Shown here piece after piece: positions 1-11,485 of a stretch of 64,000 nucleotides of DNA. The DNA is from Stieleria maiorica. Lineage in GTDB: Bacteria > Planctomycetota > Planctomycetia > Pirellulales > Pirellulaceae. Positions within the stretch are counted from its first letter, which is position 1, and each line of letters begins with the position of its first letter. Made by a program: the position numbers and the translations under genes. Below the pieces are notes generated by a model. That model had not been told where the DNA came from, searched no databases, and worked only from the letters and a program-made list of their open reading frames with translations. The stretch spans positions 6,853,641 through 6,917,640 of the forward strand of contig NZ_CP036264.1 in the NCBI RefSeq assembly GCF_008035925.1. The letters are read 5' to 3'.

Positions 1-2
1 TC

Positions 3-1022
3 CTGCGTCGCATGGAAAAGGACTGTCTGACATTTCAACCCACCGTTGCAACACTCGCCTATGGTATGAACGATTCACGCTATCGGCCGTTTGATGTCAC
101 CAACGGCCGATGGTATGAAGACCATTACTCGGCGATCGTGAGTCAGTTTAAAGAGCATGACGTGCGCGTGGTCGTCGGGTCACCGGGGTGCGCGGGCAAG
201 ATCGCCAGTTGGGTGAAAAGCCGATCCGGTACGTTGCAGCAGCACAACCTGCATTTGTGCGCCCTGCGTGACATCGCGATCGATGTTGCCCAGGAGCACC
301 AGGTCCGATTCGCCGACATTTTTTGGCCGATGTTCCAGGCACAGGTTTTCGCGCCCGCGCAGCATCAGGCGACGCCTGAAAAGCCCTACCTGGTCGCCGG
401 GCAAGACGGCATTCACCCCGGTTGGGCCGGACACGTGATCATGGCGTGGGCGATGTTGCGTGCGATGGGGCTGGACGGGCAGATCGGAACCATCACGGTC
501 GATCCTGGTCTGGGCAAGGCCACGGCGACCGAGGGGCATCTGGTGGATTCCTATAAAAACCACATGTTGACGATCACCAGTTCACGTTACCCGTTCTGCG
601 CCCGCGGTGATCTGAATGATCACAACTCCATTCGCTCAGGAATGACGTTGGTGCCGTTTGCTGATGACCTGAACCGCTTCTTGCTGAAAGCGAATGTCCC
701 AGCCGGGACAGGTTGGCAGGTGAAGTGGGGGGCGGAGACAAAGACTTACACCGCCGAGGAGCTCGCCGCAGGCATCAATCTCGCCTGGGACTTTCCCGAG
801 AATCCTTTTGGTGATGCCTTTGATCGCGTCGATGATGCCGTGGCAAAAAAACAAGCCTATGAGACGCAGCAAGTGAAGAAAGTCTTCCATGGGCAAGAAG
901 GAAAGGCGGACTTTGATGCCGCTGTGGCGCAAACCGAGGCGATTCGCCGGCCACTGGCCGACGCGATCGCCGACGCGATGCAGCCCGTGACCCACACCAT
1001 AGAATTGCATCCTGTCCAATAA
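3..1022 (+). CDS. SGNH/GDSL-type hydrolase, 3' part (5' end outside window)
   Basis: The frame is open to the left edge, so this is a partial gene; the ATG at 12 is probably internal. The visible part carries SGNH block III (YGMND, where Asn stabilises the oxyanion) and block V (DGIHPGWAGH, giving the catalytic Asp and His). Block I with the nucleophilic Ser is not seen and must lie upstream. The roughly 190 residues after block V are a C-terminal extension of unknown role. In planctomycetes such proteins are often exported esterases acting on carbohydrate esters; the substrate cannot be told here. It is followed directly by three tandem palindromic repeats. Confidence 0.8.
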   Translation: MRRMEKDCLTFQPTVATLAYGMNDSRYRPFDVTNGRWYEDHYSAIVSQFKEHDVRVVVGSPGCAGKIASWVKSRSGTLQQHNLHLCALRDIAIDVAQEHQVRFADIFWPMFQAQVFAPAQHQATPEKPYLVAGQDGIHPGWAGHVIMAWAMLRAMGLDGQIGTITVDPGLGKATATEGHLVDSYKNHMLTITSSRYPFCARGDLNDHNSIRSGMTLVPFADDLNRFLLKANVPAGTGWQVKWGAETKTYTAEELAAGINLAWDFPENPFGDAFDRVDDAVAKKQAYETQQVKKVFHGQEGKADFDAAVAQTEAIRRPLADAIADAMQPVTHTIELHPVQ

Positions 1023-1029
1023 ACTATAG

Positions 1030-1139
1030 TACGACGGTCCCTTCCGGGCCGTCGCAAAGACACACTGTACGACGGTCCCTTCCGGGCCGTCGCAAAGACA
1101 CACTGTACGACGGTCCCTTCCGGGCCGTCGCGGAACAGA
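1030..1139. repeat. 38-bp tandem repeat, three copies, built on a palindromic REP-like core
   Basis: Three copies with a 38-bp period start at 1030, 1068 and 1106. Each contains a near-perfect palindrome (GACGGTCCCTTCCGGGCCGTC type, written in pieces as GACGGTCCC/TTCC/GGGCCGTC) followed by the spacer GCAAAGACACACTGT. They lie just 3' of the SGNH hydrolase stop. The same core recurs near 4825, 11210, 11376-11470 and 28965. Confidence 0.85.
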
Positions 1140-1558
1140 GTGCTACCGGTCGCGAAAGAGCTGTCGTCGCCGGAGTGAATGCTGGCGACCTCCGCCTTCT
1201 TATCATCGATCCGCACTGGCCCCGATCGATGCCGTTGCGAAGGGTGGTGCATCCCCTCTGTGGACGGCGTTCTCTGGCACTAAGACGCCAAATCGCTTTA
1301 ATCGGTGGGCGTGACTAGCAACCGAGGTGCATTAAGGTTACCTGCGATTGCCCCAACAGACTGCCATCCGCGATTCACGGTTTGCTTAAATAAAGATTAA
1401 GCAAGAATTTTTTCGTATAACCTGCTGGTAATTGTATTGAAAAACGGGACGATAATGTAGGTTGACCCTATCGCTGATGGCATTGACATAAGTCATGTCG
1501 TTGATGTCAGCACTCATCTTATCTTCTACTTTACTCCCCCCCCACAGAGAATTGAACG
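1140..1558. other. Intergenic region, AT-rich toward the 3' end
   Basis: No convincing gene. From about 1380 the sequence becomes AT-rich and probably contains the promoter of the small HTH gene at 1559. A short dyad GACAT-AAGTC-ATGTC lies at about 1485-1499; it could be an operator, but nothing else supports that. Confidence 0.5.
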
Positions 1559-1870
1559 ATGGCAAAGAAAGCGAACAAGCAAGAAAAGGTCATTGACTAC
1601 TTGAAGAAGAATCCCGAAGCGACCATTGCCGACACGGCAAAGGCTTGCAACGTGTCGGTCCCCACGGTTTCGGCGGCCAAACGCAAAGCCGGATTGACCA
1701 AGCGATCCGCCAAGGCGCCGGTAAGCCGAAAAGGGGGCAAGGCCAACGCGGCGTCGTTGATCGATCAATTGGAGCCCGCACTGATGCTGATTCAATCGTG
1801 CGGTGACGCGAAAGCGGCCAAGGCTGCAATCGACGACGCCGCACGCGTCTTGGAAATCGCTCGAAAGTAG
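1559..1870 (+). CDS. Small basic helix-turn-helix protein, 103 aa
   Basis: The N-terminal half reads as a DNA-binding HTH: a lysine-rich start (MAKKANKQEK), a helix containing YLKKNPEATIADTAKAC, a turn and a recognition-like helix (VSVPTVSAAKRKAG). A basic linker (about residues 45-60) leads to a C-terminal helical segment rich in Ala (SLIDQLEPALML...AKAAIDDAARVLEI) that could dimerise. The gene stands alone, 5 bp from the convergent stop of arsC. I do not recognise a named family; a small nucleoid-associated or regulatory protein is the inference. An AT-rich upstream region is consistent with its own promoter. Confidence 0.75.
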   Translation: MAKKANKQEKVIDYLKKNPEATIADTAKACNVSVPTVSAAKRKAGLTKRSAKAPVSRKGGKANAASLIDQLEPALMLIQSCGDAKAAKAAIDDAARVLEIARK

Positions 1871-1874
1871 GTTT

Positions 1875-2504
1875 TCAGACCTTCGAGATCATGTAAAGCA
1901 TCTCGCGGCAGATCTGCCGCGAGCGTTCGTCGTACACCGCAGCCTCCTGCGGTGTGTCGTCGGCGACCTTGGGGTCTTCATAGCGGATCGGCGATCGTAG
2001 GTCGCATCCCGTCACGACGGGGCATGCCTGGTCCGCACTGGAGCAGGTCATGACGGCGGCATAGTCGGTGGTCGGATTCGGCGACTCGCTGAAGACTTTG
2101 GAAAAGCATTCCAGCGGATTTGAATCATCCGAATACGCCACACGGTAGATCGGGTTGTCCGCGTCCCCGCCGTCGGTGTCGACAATCAAACCGCTGCGTC
2201 GAAGTGAATCGACCACCCGCGGATTCATCGCGGTGGCTTCGGTTCCACCTGAATACGTCGTGATGCCGGTCAGGCCGTGCGCGTCTGCCGCCACCTTGGC
2301 CCAGATTTGCGACAGATGACTCCTTCGCGAGTTGTGCGTGCAGATGAAGGTCAGTCGGGCGGTTTCTGAATCGCCCAGTCGAGCACGCAGATATGCAGCG
2401 ACCTCTTCAAGTTCTGTTTTTCGCGACGCAGGAATCTGGTCGAATTCCGATCGGCGCTCGTCAATAAAACTGGCAAGTGCGGGATACAGTTGGTTCGTGT
2501 CCAT
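1875..2504 (-). CDS. arsC: Arsenate reductase, thioredoxin-coupled (LMW-PTP fold) type
   Basis: 209 aa. Residues 53-70 carry the low-molecular-weight phosphatase P-loop CX5R (Cys55, Arg61; CTHNSRRS), which binds the oxyanion. Residues 154-161 (CSSADQAC) match the Cys-X6-Cys pair that serves as the redox relay in Staphylococcus/Bacillus ArsC. So all three cysteines expected for thioredoxin-coupled arsenate reduction are present. The second P-loop Cys of typical ArsC is replaced by Arg60. There is an N-terminal extension of about 45 residues. It is the last gene of the arsRDAC set, 27 bp after the arsA stop, with AGGAAC upstream as ribosome binding site. Many databases call such proteins simply protein-tyrosine-phosphatase; the Cys pair and context favour arsC. 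Confidence 0.85.
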   Translation of the reverse strand: MDTNQLYPALASFIDERRSEFDQIPASRKTELEEVAAYLRARLGDSETARLTFICTHNSRRSHLSQIWAKVAADAHGLTGITTYSGGTEATAMNPRVVDSLRRSGLIVDTDGGDADNPIYRVAYSDDSNPLECFSKVFSESPNPTTDYAAVMTCSSADQACPVVTGCDLRSPIRYEDPKVADDTPQEAAVYDERSRQICREMLYMISKV

Positions 2505-2531
2505 GTTTTTACTGGTGTTCCTGTTGAATGA

Positions 2532-4322
2532 TTAACCGCTTGTCGTCGACACGAGAAACAGTTCCCGTAATCCGTTGGTCCCGGTGGGCGGTGTCGTTTG
2601 CCAAGCAATGATTGCGGTCTGATCGGCGTGTTGGTTCAAGACTTCGTGAATGTACTTTTTCTCGTGTGCTTTCCGGCCAGACAGGACGGGATCGGTGATC
2701 TCGAGCGGGGCGAGTGACTGGTTGATCACCCATGCAAACGGTTCGATCCTTGCGCGGCGGAGGTCATCCTGCAATTTGGCGGCTTCGTGAACGGGGGTCG
2801 ATTCGGGCAGCGTGACGATCAGCACCCGCGTGAAGTTGGGGTCGCGCAACCGCGGCAACAGGTTCTCGACCGATTCCGGCATCTGGCGGGATTGACGTGT
2901 CACCTCGCGATGGTAGGCCAGCGCCGAATCGAGCAGCAGGATCGTGTGCCCGGTCGGTGCGGTGTCGACCACGACGAAACGGTCCTCGCCTTCGGCCACC
3001 GCGCGTGCGAACGCTCGGAACACCGCGATTTCTTCCGTGCACGGGGAGCGCAGGTCTTCCTCCAGCAACGCACGCCCCTGGTCGTCCAGTTCCGCGCCGG
3101 CGGTGCGCATCACCTCTTCGCGATACGCCTCGATTTCCCTCTCCGGGTCGATGCGGCTGACCGTCAGGCCGTCGATCTGGTCGGCGGCGATCGTCGCGGC
3201 AACATGTGCCGCCGGATCCGTGGTCGAGAGGTGCACGGGAAATCCCCGTTCGGCCAGCGCGAGCGCGACCCCGGCCGCGACCGTGGTCTTGCCGACGCCC
3301 CCTTTGCCCATCGTCATGATGACGCCGTGCCCTTGGGCGGCCAGCGTATCGATCAACGAATCCATCGCAACTGAGTCAGCAGCGTTATCAACATGCGCGA
3401 TCGTGTGGTCCTCGGAAGGGGCGGTCAAGTCAGACATCGAACGATCGACGCCCAACTGACGCAGCGCATCGACACCGACCAAGCCTCGGGCAGCCAGCGG
3501 GACCGAAGTGCGGTCGAGTTTCTTCAAGCGACTCGGCATCGAAGCGATCGCCTGATCGCAGCGGGATTGCATCGCCGTGGCGACGGGATCCGAGGCATCG
3601 GTTGCCTGAAAGACGCCATTGATAGCCAGGTGTTGATTGGTCACGGCGAGCACGCGAAGCTCTCCGCTGGTGCGGTCGGCTTCGGCGAGCGCGGAAGGCT
3701 CCGGCCGGGTGACCAGGACTAGCGTGGTCCGCTTGCCATCGCTGAGTGCTTCAACAGTTTTCTTATAGAGTTCCTGTTGTGCTTGCAGTCCGGCCAATGG
3801 TCCCAGACAGGAAGTACCCGAGGTGTTCGTTTCCATGAATCCCGACCACGCCGATGGCAGTGTCAACAATCGCAAGGTGTGACCGGTCGGTGCGGTGTCG
3901 AAAACGATGTGGTCGAATTCCTCCGTGGCCTGCGCGTCCCCGAGCAGCTTGGCGAATTCATCAAAGGCCGCGATCTCCAGCGTGCAGGATCCCGAAAACT
4001 GTTCTTCCATGCTTTGCACGGCAGCGTCGGGCAGCACGCCGCGATAGGGAGCCACCATCCGGTCGCGGTACTCACCGGCCGCCTGCTCCGGATCGATGTT
4101 CATCGCCCAAAGGTTCGGCACCGCATCGACCGCCGTCGGCTCGCTGCGGAGTGTTGTCGCCAGCACTTCATCCAGGTTGGACGCAGGGTCGGTCGACACC
4201 AGCAGCACGCGTCGGCCTCGATCGGCCAGCCGGATCGCACTGGCGCAGGCCATCGAAGTCTTTCCGACACCGCCTTTGCCGGTGAAAAACAAGTTCCGCG
4301 TCGCTGTCTGTAAAAAATCCAT
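2532..4322 (-). CDS. arsA: Arsenite-transporting ATPase ArsA, two-domain form
   Basis: 596 aa from the ATG at 4322, preceded by AGGAG. A longer open frame reaches upstream into arsD but the first P-loop sits right after this start. Two homologous halves: P-loops GKGGVGKT at residues 15-22 and about 339-346, each followed by a DTAPTGHT switch (about 143 and in the second half). Cys113, Cys172 and Cys428 correspond in position and context to the three arsenite-binding cysteines of plasmid R773 ArsA (113, 172, 422). The protein energises arsenite export together with a membrane partner (ArsB or Acr3), but no such gene is in the window. It receives metalloid from ArsD, encoded 25 bp upstream. Confidence 0.95.
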   Translation of the reverse strand: MDFLQTATRNLFFTGKGGVGKTSMACASAIRLADRGRRVLLVSTDPASNLDEVLATTLRSEPTAVDAVPNLWAMNIDPEQAAGEYRDRMVAPYRGVLPDAAVQSMEEQFSGSCTLEIAAFDEFAKLLGDAQATEEFDHIVFDTAPTGHTLRLLTLPSAWSGFMETNTSGTSCLGPLAGLQAQQELYKKTVEALSDGKRTTLVLVTRPEPSALAEADRTSGELRVLAVTNQHLAINGVFQATDASDPVATAMQSRCDQAIASMPSRLKKLDRTSVPLAARGLVGVDALRQLGVDRSMSDLTAPSEDHTIAHVDNAADSVAMDSLIDTLAAQGHGVIMTMGKGGVGKTTVAAGVALALAERGFPVHLSTTDPAAHVAATIAADQIDGLTVSRIDPEREIEAYREEVMRTAGAELDDQGRALLEEDLRSPCTEEIAVFRAFARAVAEGEDRFVVVDTAPTGHTILLLDSALAYHREVTRQSRQMPESVENLLPRLRDPNFTRVLIVTLPESTPVHEAAKLQDDLRRARIEPFAWVINQSLAPLEITDPVLSGRKAHEKKYIHEVLNQHADQTAIIAWQTTPPTGTNGLRELFLVSTTSG

Positions 4323-4347
4323 CGCGTGTTCTCCTGTTTGGTGAAAC

Positions 4348-4719
4348 CTAGCAGCAACCCGTGTCGCCGCAGCAACCGCCCGAGCCTGCCACTGGAAGCG
4401 CGCCTTTGGGGGCCAGCGAAGTGCCGGTCCAAAGCGCCAGGTTTTCGCGGGTCGGGTACTCGTTGCGACTGACGATTCGACCATCGACGATCACCAACGG
4501 CAGGCACTCGACGCCTTCGGAGGCCAGCATCGACTGCACGGTCGGATTCTTGGCGAACTCGGCCGCGTCTTGCGCCAGATTGAATCGCTGGACGTCGTGT
4601 CCCTGGTTTTTCAGCCAGTCCAGGTCGGCGGCAAATTTCGGCAGCACGGGGTCCACCTGGGGGCCACAGACTCCGGTGCTGCAGCACATGGCGCGGTCAT
4701 AGATTTGAACAGAGCTCAT
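4348..4719 (-). CDS. arsD: ArsD arsenic metallochaperone
   Basis: 123 aa, close to the usual 120. Vicinal Cys12-Cys13 and Cys18 near the N-terminus (RAMCCSTGVCG) form the known arsenite-binding site used to pass metalloid to ArsA. The C-terminus carries two further Cys pairs (GGCCGDTGCC), as in classical ArsD. The thioredoxin-like core includes FAADLDWLKNQG and the LPLVIVDGRI strand. The start has a clear GAGGAG ribosome binding site. It lies between arsR and arsA; a 160-bp gap separates it from arsR and holds a second candidate ArsR operator and a REP-like palindrome, suggesting that arsDAC may have its own promoter. Confidence 0.95.
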   Translation of the reverse strand: MSSVQIYDRAMCCSTGVCGPQVDPVLPKFAADLDWLKNQGHDVQRFNLAQDAAEFAKNPTVQSMLASEGVECLPLVIVDGRIVSRNEYPTRENLALWTGTSLAPKGALPVAGSGGCCGDTGCC

Positions 4720-4750
4720 CGGGAATTCTCCTCGGTTGAAAAAGTGTAAG

Positions 4751-4772
4751 CGTCTATCGCCGATAGGCGATT
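4751..4772 (-). promoter_or_regulatory. Candidate ArsR operator upstream of arsD
   Basis: A 22-bp stretch containing CGTCTATCG-C-CGAT and ending CGATT, with the perfect inverted repeat CTATCG/CGATAG. It is identical at 18 of 22 positions to the stretch at 5229-5250 in front of arsR. It begins 32 bp upstream of the arsD start. ArsR-family repressors bind short imperfect dyads at promoters, so a shared operator is the inference. Confidence 0.55.
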
Positions 4773-4819
4773 TTGTGTCGTGGGAAATGATTCGTTTCGA
4801 CTTCCTTTCGGTGACTTCC

Positions 4820-4855
4820 GTGGGCGACGGCCCGGAAGGGCCATCGTACGCGGAG
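4820..4855. repeat. Single REP-like palindrome between arsR and arsD
   Basis: Contains GACGGCCCGGAAGGGCCATC, a one-base variant of the palindromic core seen at 1030-1139. It sits in the arsR-arsD gap, where it could form a hairpin in the transcript. Confidence 0.7.
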
Positions 4856-4882
4856 AAGGGAGCGTCCTTGGCTGGCCGGTCC

Positions 4883-5209
4883 TTAGAGTCCCGCCACCAA
4901 TCGTTTCAGTTGTTTCAGTCGCTTCGTGTTGACGCAGTAACAGACCTTCGGTCCGTCGACTTCGCCTTGGATCAGGCCGGACTCTTTGAGGATTTTCAGG
5001 TGTTGCGAGACGGTCGACTGGGCCAGGGGCAAGCAGTCGACGATTTCACCGCACATGCAGGCCTCGCGGCCGATCAACAGTCTCACGATCTGGACCCTGG
5101 CCGGATGGGCGATGGCCCATGCCAGCTTCGCCAATTCATCCGCCGTCGGGTCCGCCTTGAGCTTCACCGAGGAGGGGTCGCATTTCGTTTGAGACTGTTT
5201 CTTGGCCAT
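4883..5209 (-). CDS. arsR: ArsR/SmtB-family metalloregulator
   Basis: 108 aa, normal length. Winged helix-turn-helix core with the family pattern [15 protein letters not shown] and recognition region [19 protein letters not shown]. The metal-binding ELxCxC-like site is represented by CMCGEIVDC (about residues 50-58), close to the recognition helix as in As(III)/Sb(III) sensors. A beta-wing ([13 protein letters not shown]) follows. It heads the ars gene set and presumably represses it until arsenite binds. A 22-bp candidate operator lies 20 bp upstream of the start codon. Confidence 0.93.
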   Translation of the reverse strand: MAKKQSQTKCDPSSVKLKADPTADELAKLAWAIAHPARVQIVRLLIGREACMCGEIVDCLPLAQSTVSQHLKILKESGLIQGEVDGPKVCYCVNTKRLKQLKRLVAGL

Positions 5210-5228
5210 CGATTTCGATCCGTTTTAA

Positions 5229-5250
5229 CGTCTATCGTCGATCAACGATT
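5229..5250 (-). promoter_or_regulatory. Candidate ArsR operator upstream of arsR
   Basis: CGTCTATCG-T-CGAT followed by CAACGATT, an imperfect dyad located 20-41 bp before the arsR start. It matches the arsD-upstream site at 4751-4772 at 18 of 22 positions. Spacing fits an operator overlapping a promoter. Confidence 0.55.
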
Positions 5251-5320
5251 GAATGTTAAGCCGCTTGCGAGAAGAAGGCAAGGGAAGATTAAGAATGGCC
5301 GCGAAAAATCGCCCTGACGC

Positions 5321-5690
5321 CCTCGTTCCAAGGCTCCGCCTTGGAACGGGAGGCCGGGGTGGCTCCGCCACGCGTTGCGGGTGACCGGGAGGCGGAGCCT
5401 CCGGGAAAACGTGTCCCCAGGCGGAGCCCGGGAACAAGGAGGATGATAGGCCGGCACCCTGTTCCACACCTGTATCCCTCGTTCCAAGGCTCCGCCTTGG
5501 AACGGGAGGCCGGGGTGGCTCCGCCACGCGTTGCGGGTGACCGGGAGGCGGAGCCTCCGAGAAAACGTGTCCCCAGGCGGAGCCCGGGAACAAGGAGGAT
5601 GATAGGCCGGCACCCTGTCCCACACTTATGTCCCTCGTTCCCAGGCTCCGCCTTGGAACGAGCTTGCCGGAGTGGCTCCGCCACTCGTTG
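5321..5690. repeat. 156-bp tandem repeat, about 2.4 copies, with nested palindromes
   Basis: Units start at 5321, 5477 and 5633, an exact 156-bp period. Each unit starts with the palindrome CGTTCCAAGG-CTCC-GCCTTGGAACG-like segment and includes a second palindrome around GGAGGCGGAGCCTCC and a third near CCCCAGGCGGAGCCCGGG. The first two copies are almost identical. Open frames across it on both strands are a by-product of the period being a multiple of three. A related palindrome pair occurs at 17970-18095. Confidence 0.9.
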
Positions 5691-5760
5691 TGAAGCCCCA
5701 CGCCCTGCTAGCGCTGCGGGCTAGTCGGTCAACGGGTCGCTTGCGCGTCCCGCCGGCATG

Positions 5761-9152
<3,392 letters not shown>

Positions 9153-9212
9153 TGGATGCGGGACGCCGCGACCGACTTGCCGGTCGCCCGTTGGCGATGA
9201 CCCAGCCCGAAA

Positions 9213-9271
9213 TAGGACCAATGGGGCGTATGCGACATATAGGTCCTATCGGTCGCATTGGTCCTATGCCG
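9213..9271. repeat. Inverted repeat with AATAGGACCAATG arms
   Basis: AATAGGACCAATG near 9213 pairs with CATTGGTCCTAT near 9259-9270, with an internal TATAGGTCCTAT. A closely related sequence is at 11276-11333. It lies between two convergent gene ends (9152 and 9315). Confidence 0.75.
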
Positions 9272-9314
9272 GCGCTGACATCCCGGGGAACCGCCGGCTT
9301 GCCGGACGGCGCCA

Positions 9315-11042
9315 CTACGGTGCGTCCGCACTGATCATCCTCTTTTGCTCGGCGGCCTTCTTTCGCCATTTCGTCGATTCGTTCAGGTCTCCGGCGGTCG
9401 CGAAGGCGTCAGCGACGATCGTGTAGGCTTCGGCTAGGAGCTTGGGATCCTTTTGGTTTTTGCCTTCGCGGAAGGTCTTGGCGAATTCATCCATCTTCTT
9501 GCGCACTTCCGGCAATGCACAGATTCGTCGGCCTTCGCGTGTGGAGCAGCCGAAGACGACGCCGGCTAGTTTGTCCCACTCGCCCAAGCGATCCGTTCCT
9601 TTCCGCTGGACCGTCAGCGTGATTTCGGAACGTTCACCGGGGACCATCTCAATCTTGGTGTACCGGCGCCCCAGAAAGGCGGGCAGCTCATAACGATCGT
9701 CTTTGACGGTCAGACTCTGAGATCCCTTCGGCAACATCAATGTGCCAGCACCGTCTCGATCGGTTTGAATTTCAAACGGAAAGCCATAGTCTTCGTTGAC
9801 AAACGCTTCGTAATCACGTTGATGGTCGCGAACACGGATCATGTCTTCGCCACGTAGCAGTGTATCGCAGTAGACCTGGGATCCGTTATTCCACCACTGA
9901 ATGTTTGGCCAAGAACCAACCTTAGCGCCTTTGACCGGCTGCTCTAGTTCGTCAACAACAGTGATGTCACACGGGACCAAGGGCTCCATGGTCAACACGA
10001 CCGGGTCGCCTTGATCCGGGCGTATCACCTGAGCGCGCAAGTAGGGATCCGGGTTGCGTGGATTGGCGACCTCGGGTGGCGCTTCACCGGACTCGCCGAT
10101 ATACCCGTTGCAAATTCCCGCCAACTGGATCGCTTCACCCGTCGGCCATACCGGAATCACAAAGTCACCGTTTTGGGAAACCGGGCTCCAAGAAACGAAA
10201 CCGGCTCGGTCGTGACCGACAGACGGATCCAGTGTCCAGTAGACCACACGACCATTGCGGATCGGGCGCGGCACCGACGGATCCAACTGGCCCTTGATCG
10301 GGACGACGGGCTTCAATTCAACCGCGATCTCGTTGCGCCCGTCGGCTTTCAGATTCACGTCGACGATCCGGCTGGCGTGGGTGATTTGGTCGTCATCGAC
10401 ACGCATGAGCAGCACGCTCGCATCCCCCAGTTCCAACGACGGAAATCTCAGCGTCTCCGAATCGACCGCTTCCATCACACCGGGGTCTCTCCAACTGCGG
10501 CTGTCGGACCAGTTGGCAACGATCAGTTTTGGGTCAGCCGGTTGGCCGTCGATCAGCGGACGAACGAACAGATCCGCACCGCGTTTGAGCACCACCGGAT
10601 CGGCGGTATTTGGATCGTGCGGAAGATCAAGGTGGATCGCACCTTCAAGGACATAGTCGCGATGGTCCACCCGGACAGAGACCCCGATGGTCTTGGTTTG
10701 CTCAGCGACATTGCGAAACATCGGGTACTTCACGATCGCGATGCCATCCTCGTCGGTTTGCGATGTTTCGGGTTTGGTTTCCGAGCGGTCCTTTCCGCTA
10801 TCGGTCCAACGTCCGTGGCCTTGGCCGCTGCGCAGCGCCCAGGGGGTGACGCGGGCGCCTGCGACGGGATCCCCGGCCTCGTTGACCACCCGCAACTGGA
10901 GTGATTCGGTGGTCTGGAAGACAGGCCCGGTCGAATCGCCGAGCACGGAAAACGCCAAATCCTTCGCTGGATCTTGGGCCGCGGCAGAACTGATCGCGAC
11001 TGCGACGCAGATTGTCAAACCAAAACCGATCGAAGTCTTCAT
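9315..11042 (-). CDS. Large secreted protein with carboxypeptidase-regulatory-like (Ig-fold) segments
   Basis: 575 aa from ATG at 11042; an in-frame start 39 bp upstream is possible but the signal peptide (KTSIGFGLTICVAVAISSAAAQ) begins here. The mature protein has beta-rich repeats of the kind LQLRVVNEAGDPVAGARVTPW, and later CDITVVDELEQPVKGAKVGSW and TDRDGAGTLMLPKGSQSL, which resemble carboxypeptidase regulatory-like domains. The C-terminal 80 residues are helical and charged (EVRKKMDEFAKTFREGKNQKDPKLLAEAY). No catalytic motif is seen. Probably a periplasmic or surface protein; function unknown. No operon partner. Confidence 0.8.
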   Translation of the reverse strand: MKTSIGFGLTICVAVAISSAAAQDPAKDLAFSVLGDSTGPVFQTTESLQLRVVNEAGDPVAGARVTPWALRSGQGHGRWTDSGKDRSETKPETSQTDEDGIAIVKYPMFRNVAEQTKTIGVSVRVDHRDYVLEGAIHLDLPHDPNTADPVVLKRGADLFVRPLIDGQPADPKLIVANWSDSRSWRDPGVMEAVDSETLRFPSLELGDASVLLMRVDDDQITHASRIVDVNLKADGRNEIAVELKPVVPIKGQLDPSVPRPIRNGRVVYWTLDPSVGHDRAGFVSWSPVSQNGDFVIPVWPTGEAIQLAGICNGYIGESGEAPPEVANPRNPDPYLRAQVIRPDQGDPVVLTMEPLVPCDITVVDELEQPVKGAKVGSWPNIQWWNNGSQVYCDTLLRGEDMIRVRDHQRDYEAFVNEDYGFPFEIQTDRDGAGTLMLPKGSQSLTVKDDRYELPAFLGRRYTKIEMVPGERSEITLTVQRKGTDRLGEWDKLAGVVFGCSTREGRRICALPEVRKKMDEFAKTFREGKNQKDPKLLAEAYTIVADAFATAGDLNESTKWRKKAAEQKRMISADAP

Positions 11043-11275
11043 TGGATGGCTACCCCTGATTGTTGATGGAAATCGTGTCACTGATCCCGACGCGTTGATG
11101 CAATGCGAATTGGTGTACTATCGAGATAGTGCAGTTGTATCCCCTCTGCATGGCGGCTGTCAATCAATTCGGTGGTTGATCGGCCGAGGGCGGCAGTGGC
11201 TGGTCGTACGCCGGCCCTTCCGGGCGGGCGCTGGCCGGTTTACCGGCCACGGGGTGGGGGGAATCACCAGCGGGA

Positions 11276-11333
11276 AATAGGACCAATGGGACACATGGGA
11301 CGTATAGGTCCTATCGGTCCCATAGGTCCTATT
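11276..11333. repeat. Inverted repeat with AATAGGACC/GGTCCTATT arms (second copy)
   Basis: AATAGGACC-A-ATGGGAC on the left pairs with GTCCCAT-A-GGTCCTATT on the right. It resembles the locus at 9213-9271 in order and spacing, so the two are copies of one family. Confidence 0.75.
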
Positions 11334-11375
11334 TCCGTGTTGCCAGCGCCGGGGGAGCCGCCTGCGGCGGCCCAC

Positions 11376-11470
11376 GCCGGCCCGGAAGGGCCGGCGTACA
11401 TCAAAACCGCCGGCCCGGAAGGGCCGGCGTACAGCAAAACCGCCGGCCCAGAAGGGCCGGTGTACAGCAG
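11376..11470. repeat. 33-bp tandem repeat, three copies, palindromic core
   Basis: Units start at 11376, 11409 and 11442. Each has the palindrome GCCGGCCCGGAAGGGCCGGC and the spacer GTACATCAAAACC or GTACAGCAAAACC. Related to the GACGGCCC core family. It lies just beyond the terminator of the rRNA operon. Confidence 0.85.
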
Positions 11471-11485
11471 ACAACAGGGCGCGCA

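Larger units (their letters stand above)
11043..11485. other. Intergenic region with two repeat clusters
   Basis: Upstream region of the secreted-protein gene, then palindromic repeats (a single REP-like core at about 11207-11230), an AATAGGACC inverted repeat and a 33-bp tandem array. No coding sequence is supported. Confidence 0.6.

Noticed and set aside
5225-5701. Long minus-strand open frames across the 156-bp repeat
   Set aside because: Created by a repeat period that is a multiple of three; the same stretch is open in several frames on both strands and encodes repeated Pro/Arg-rich text with no family pattern.
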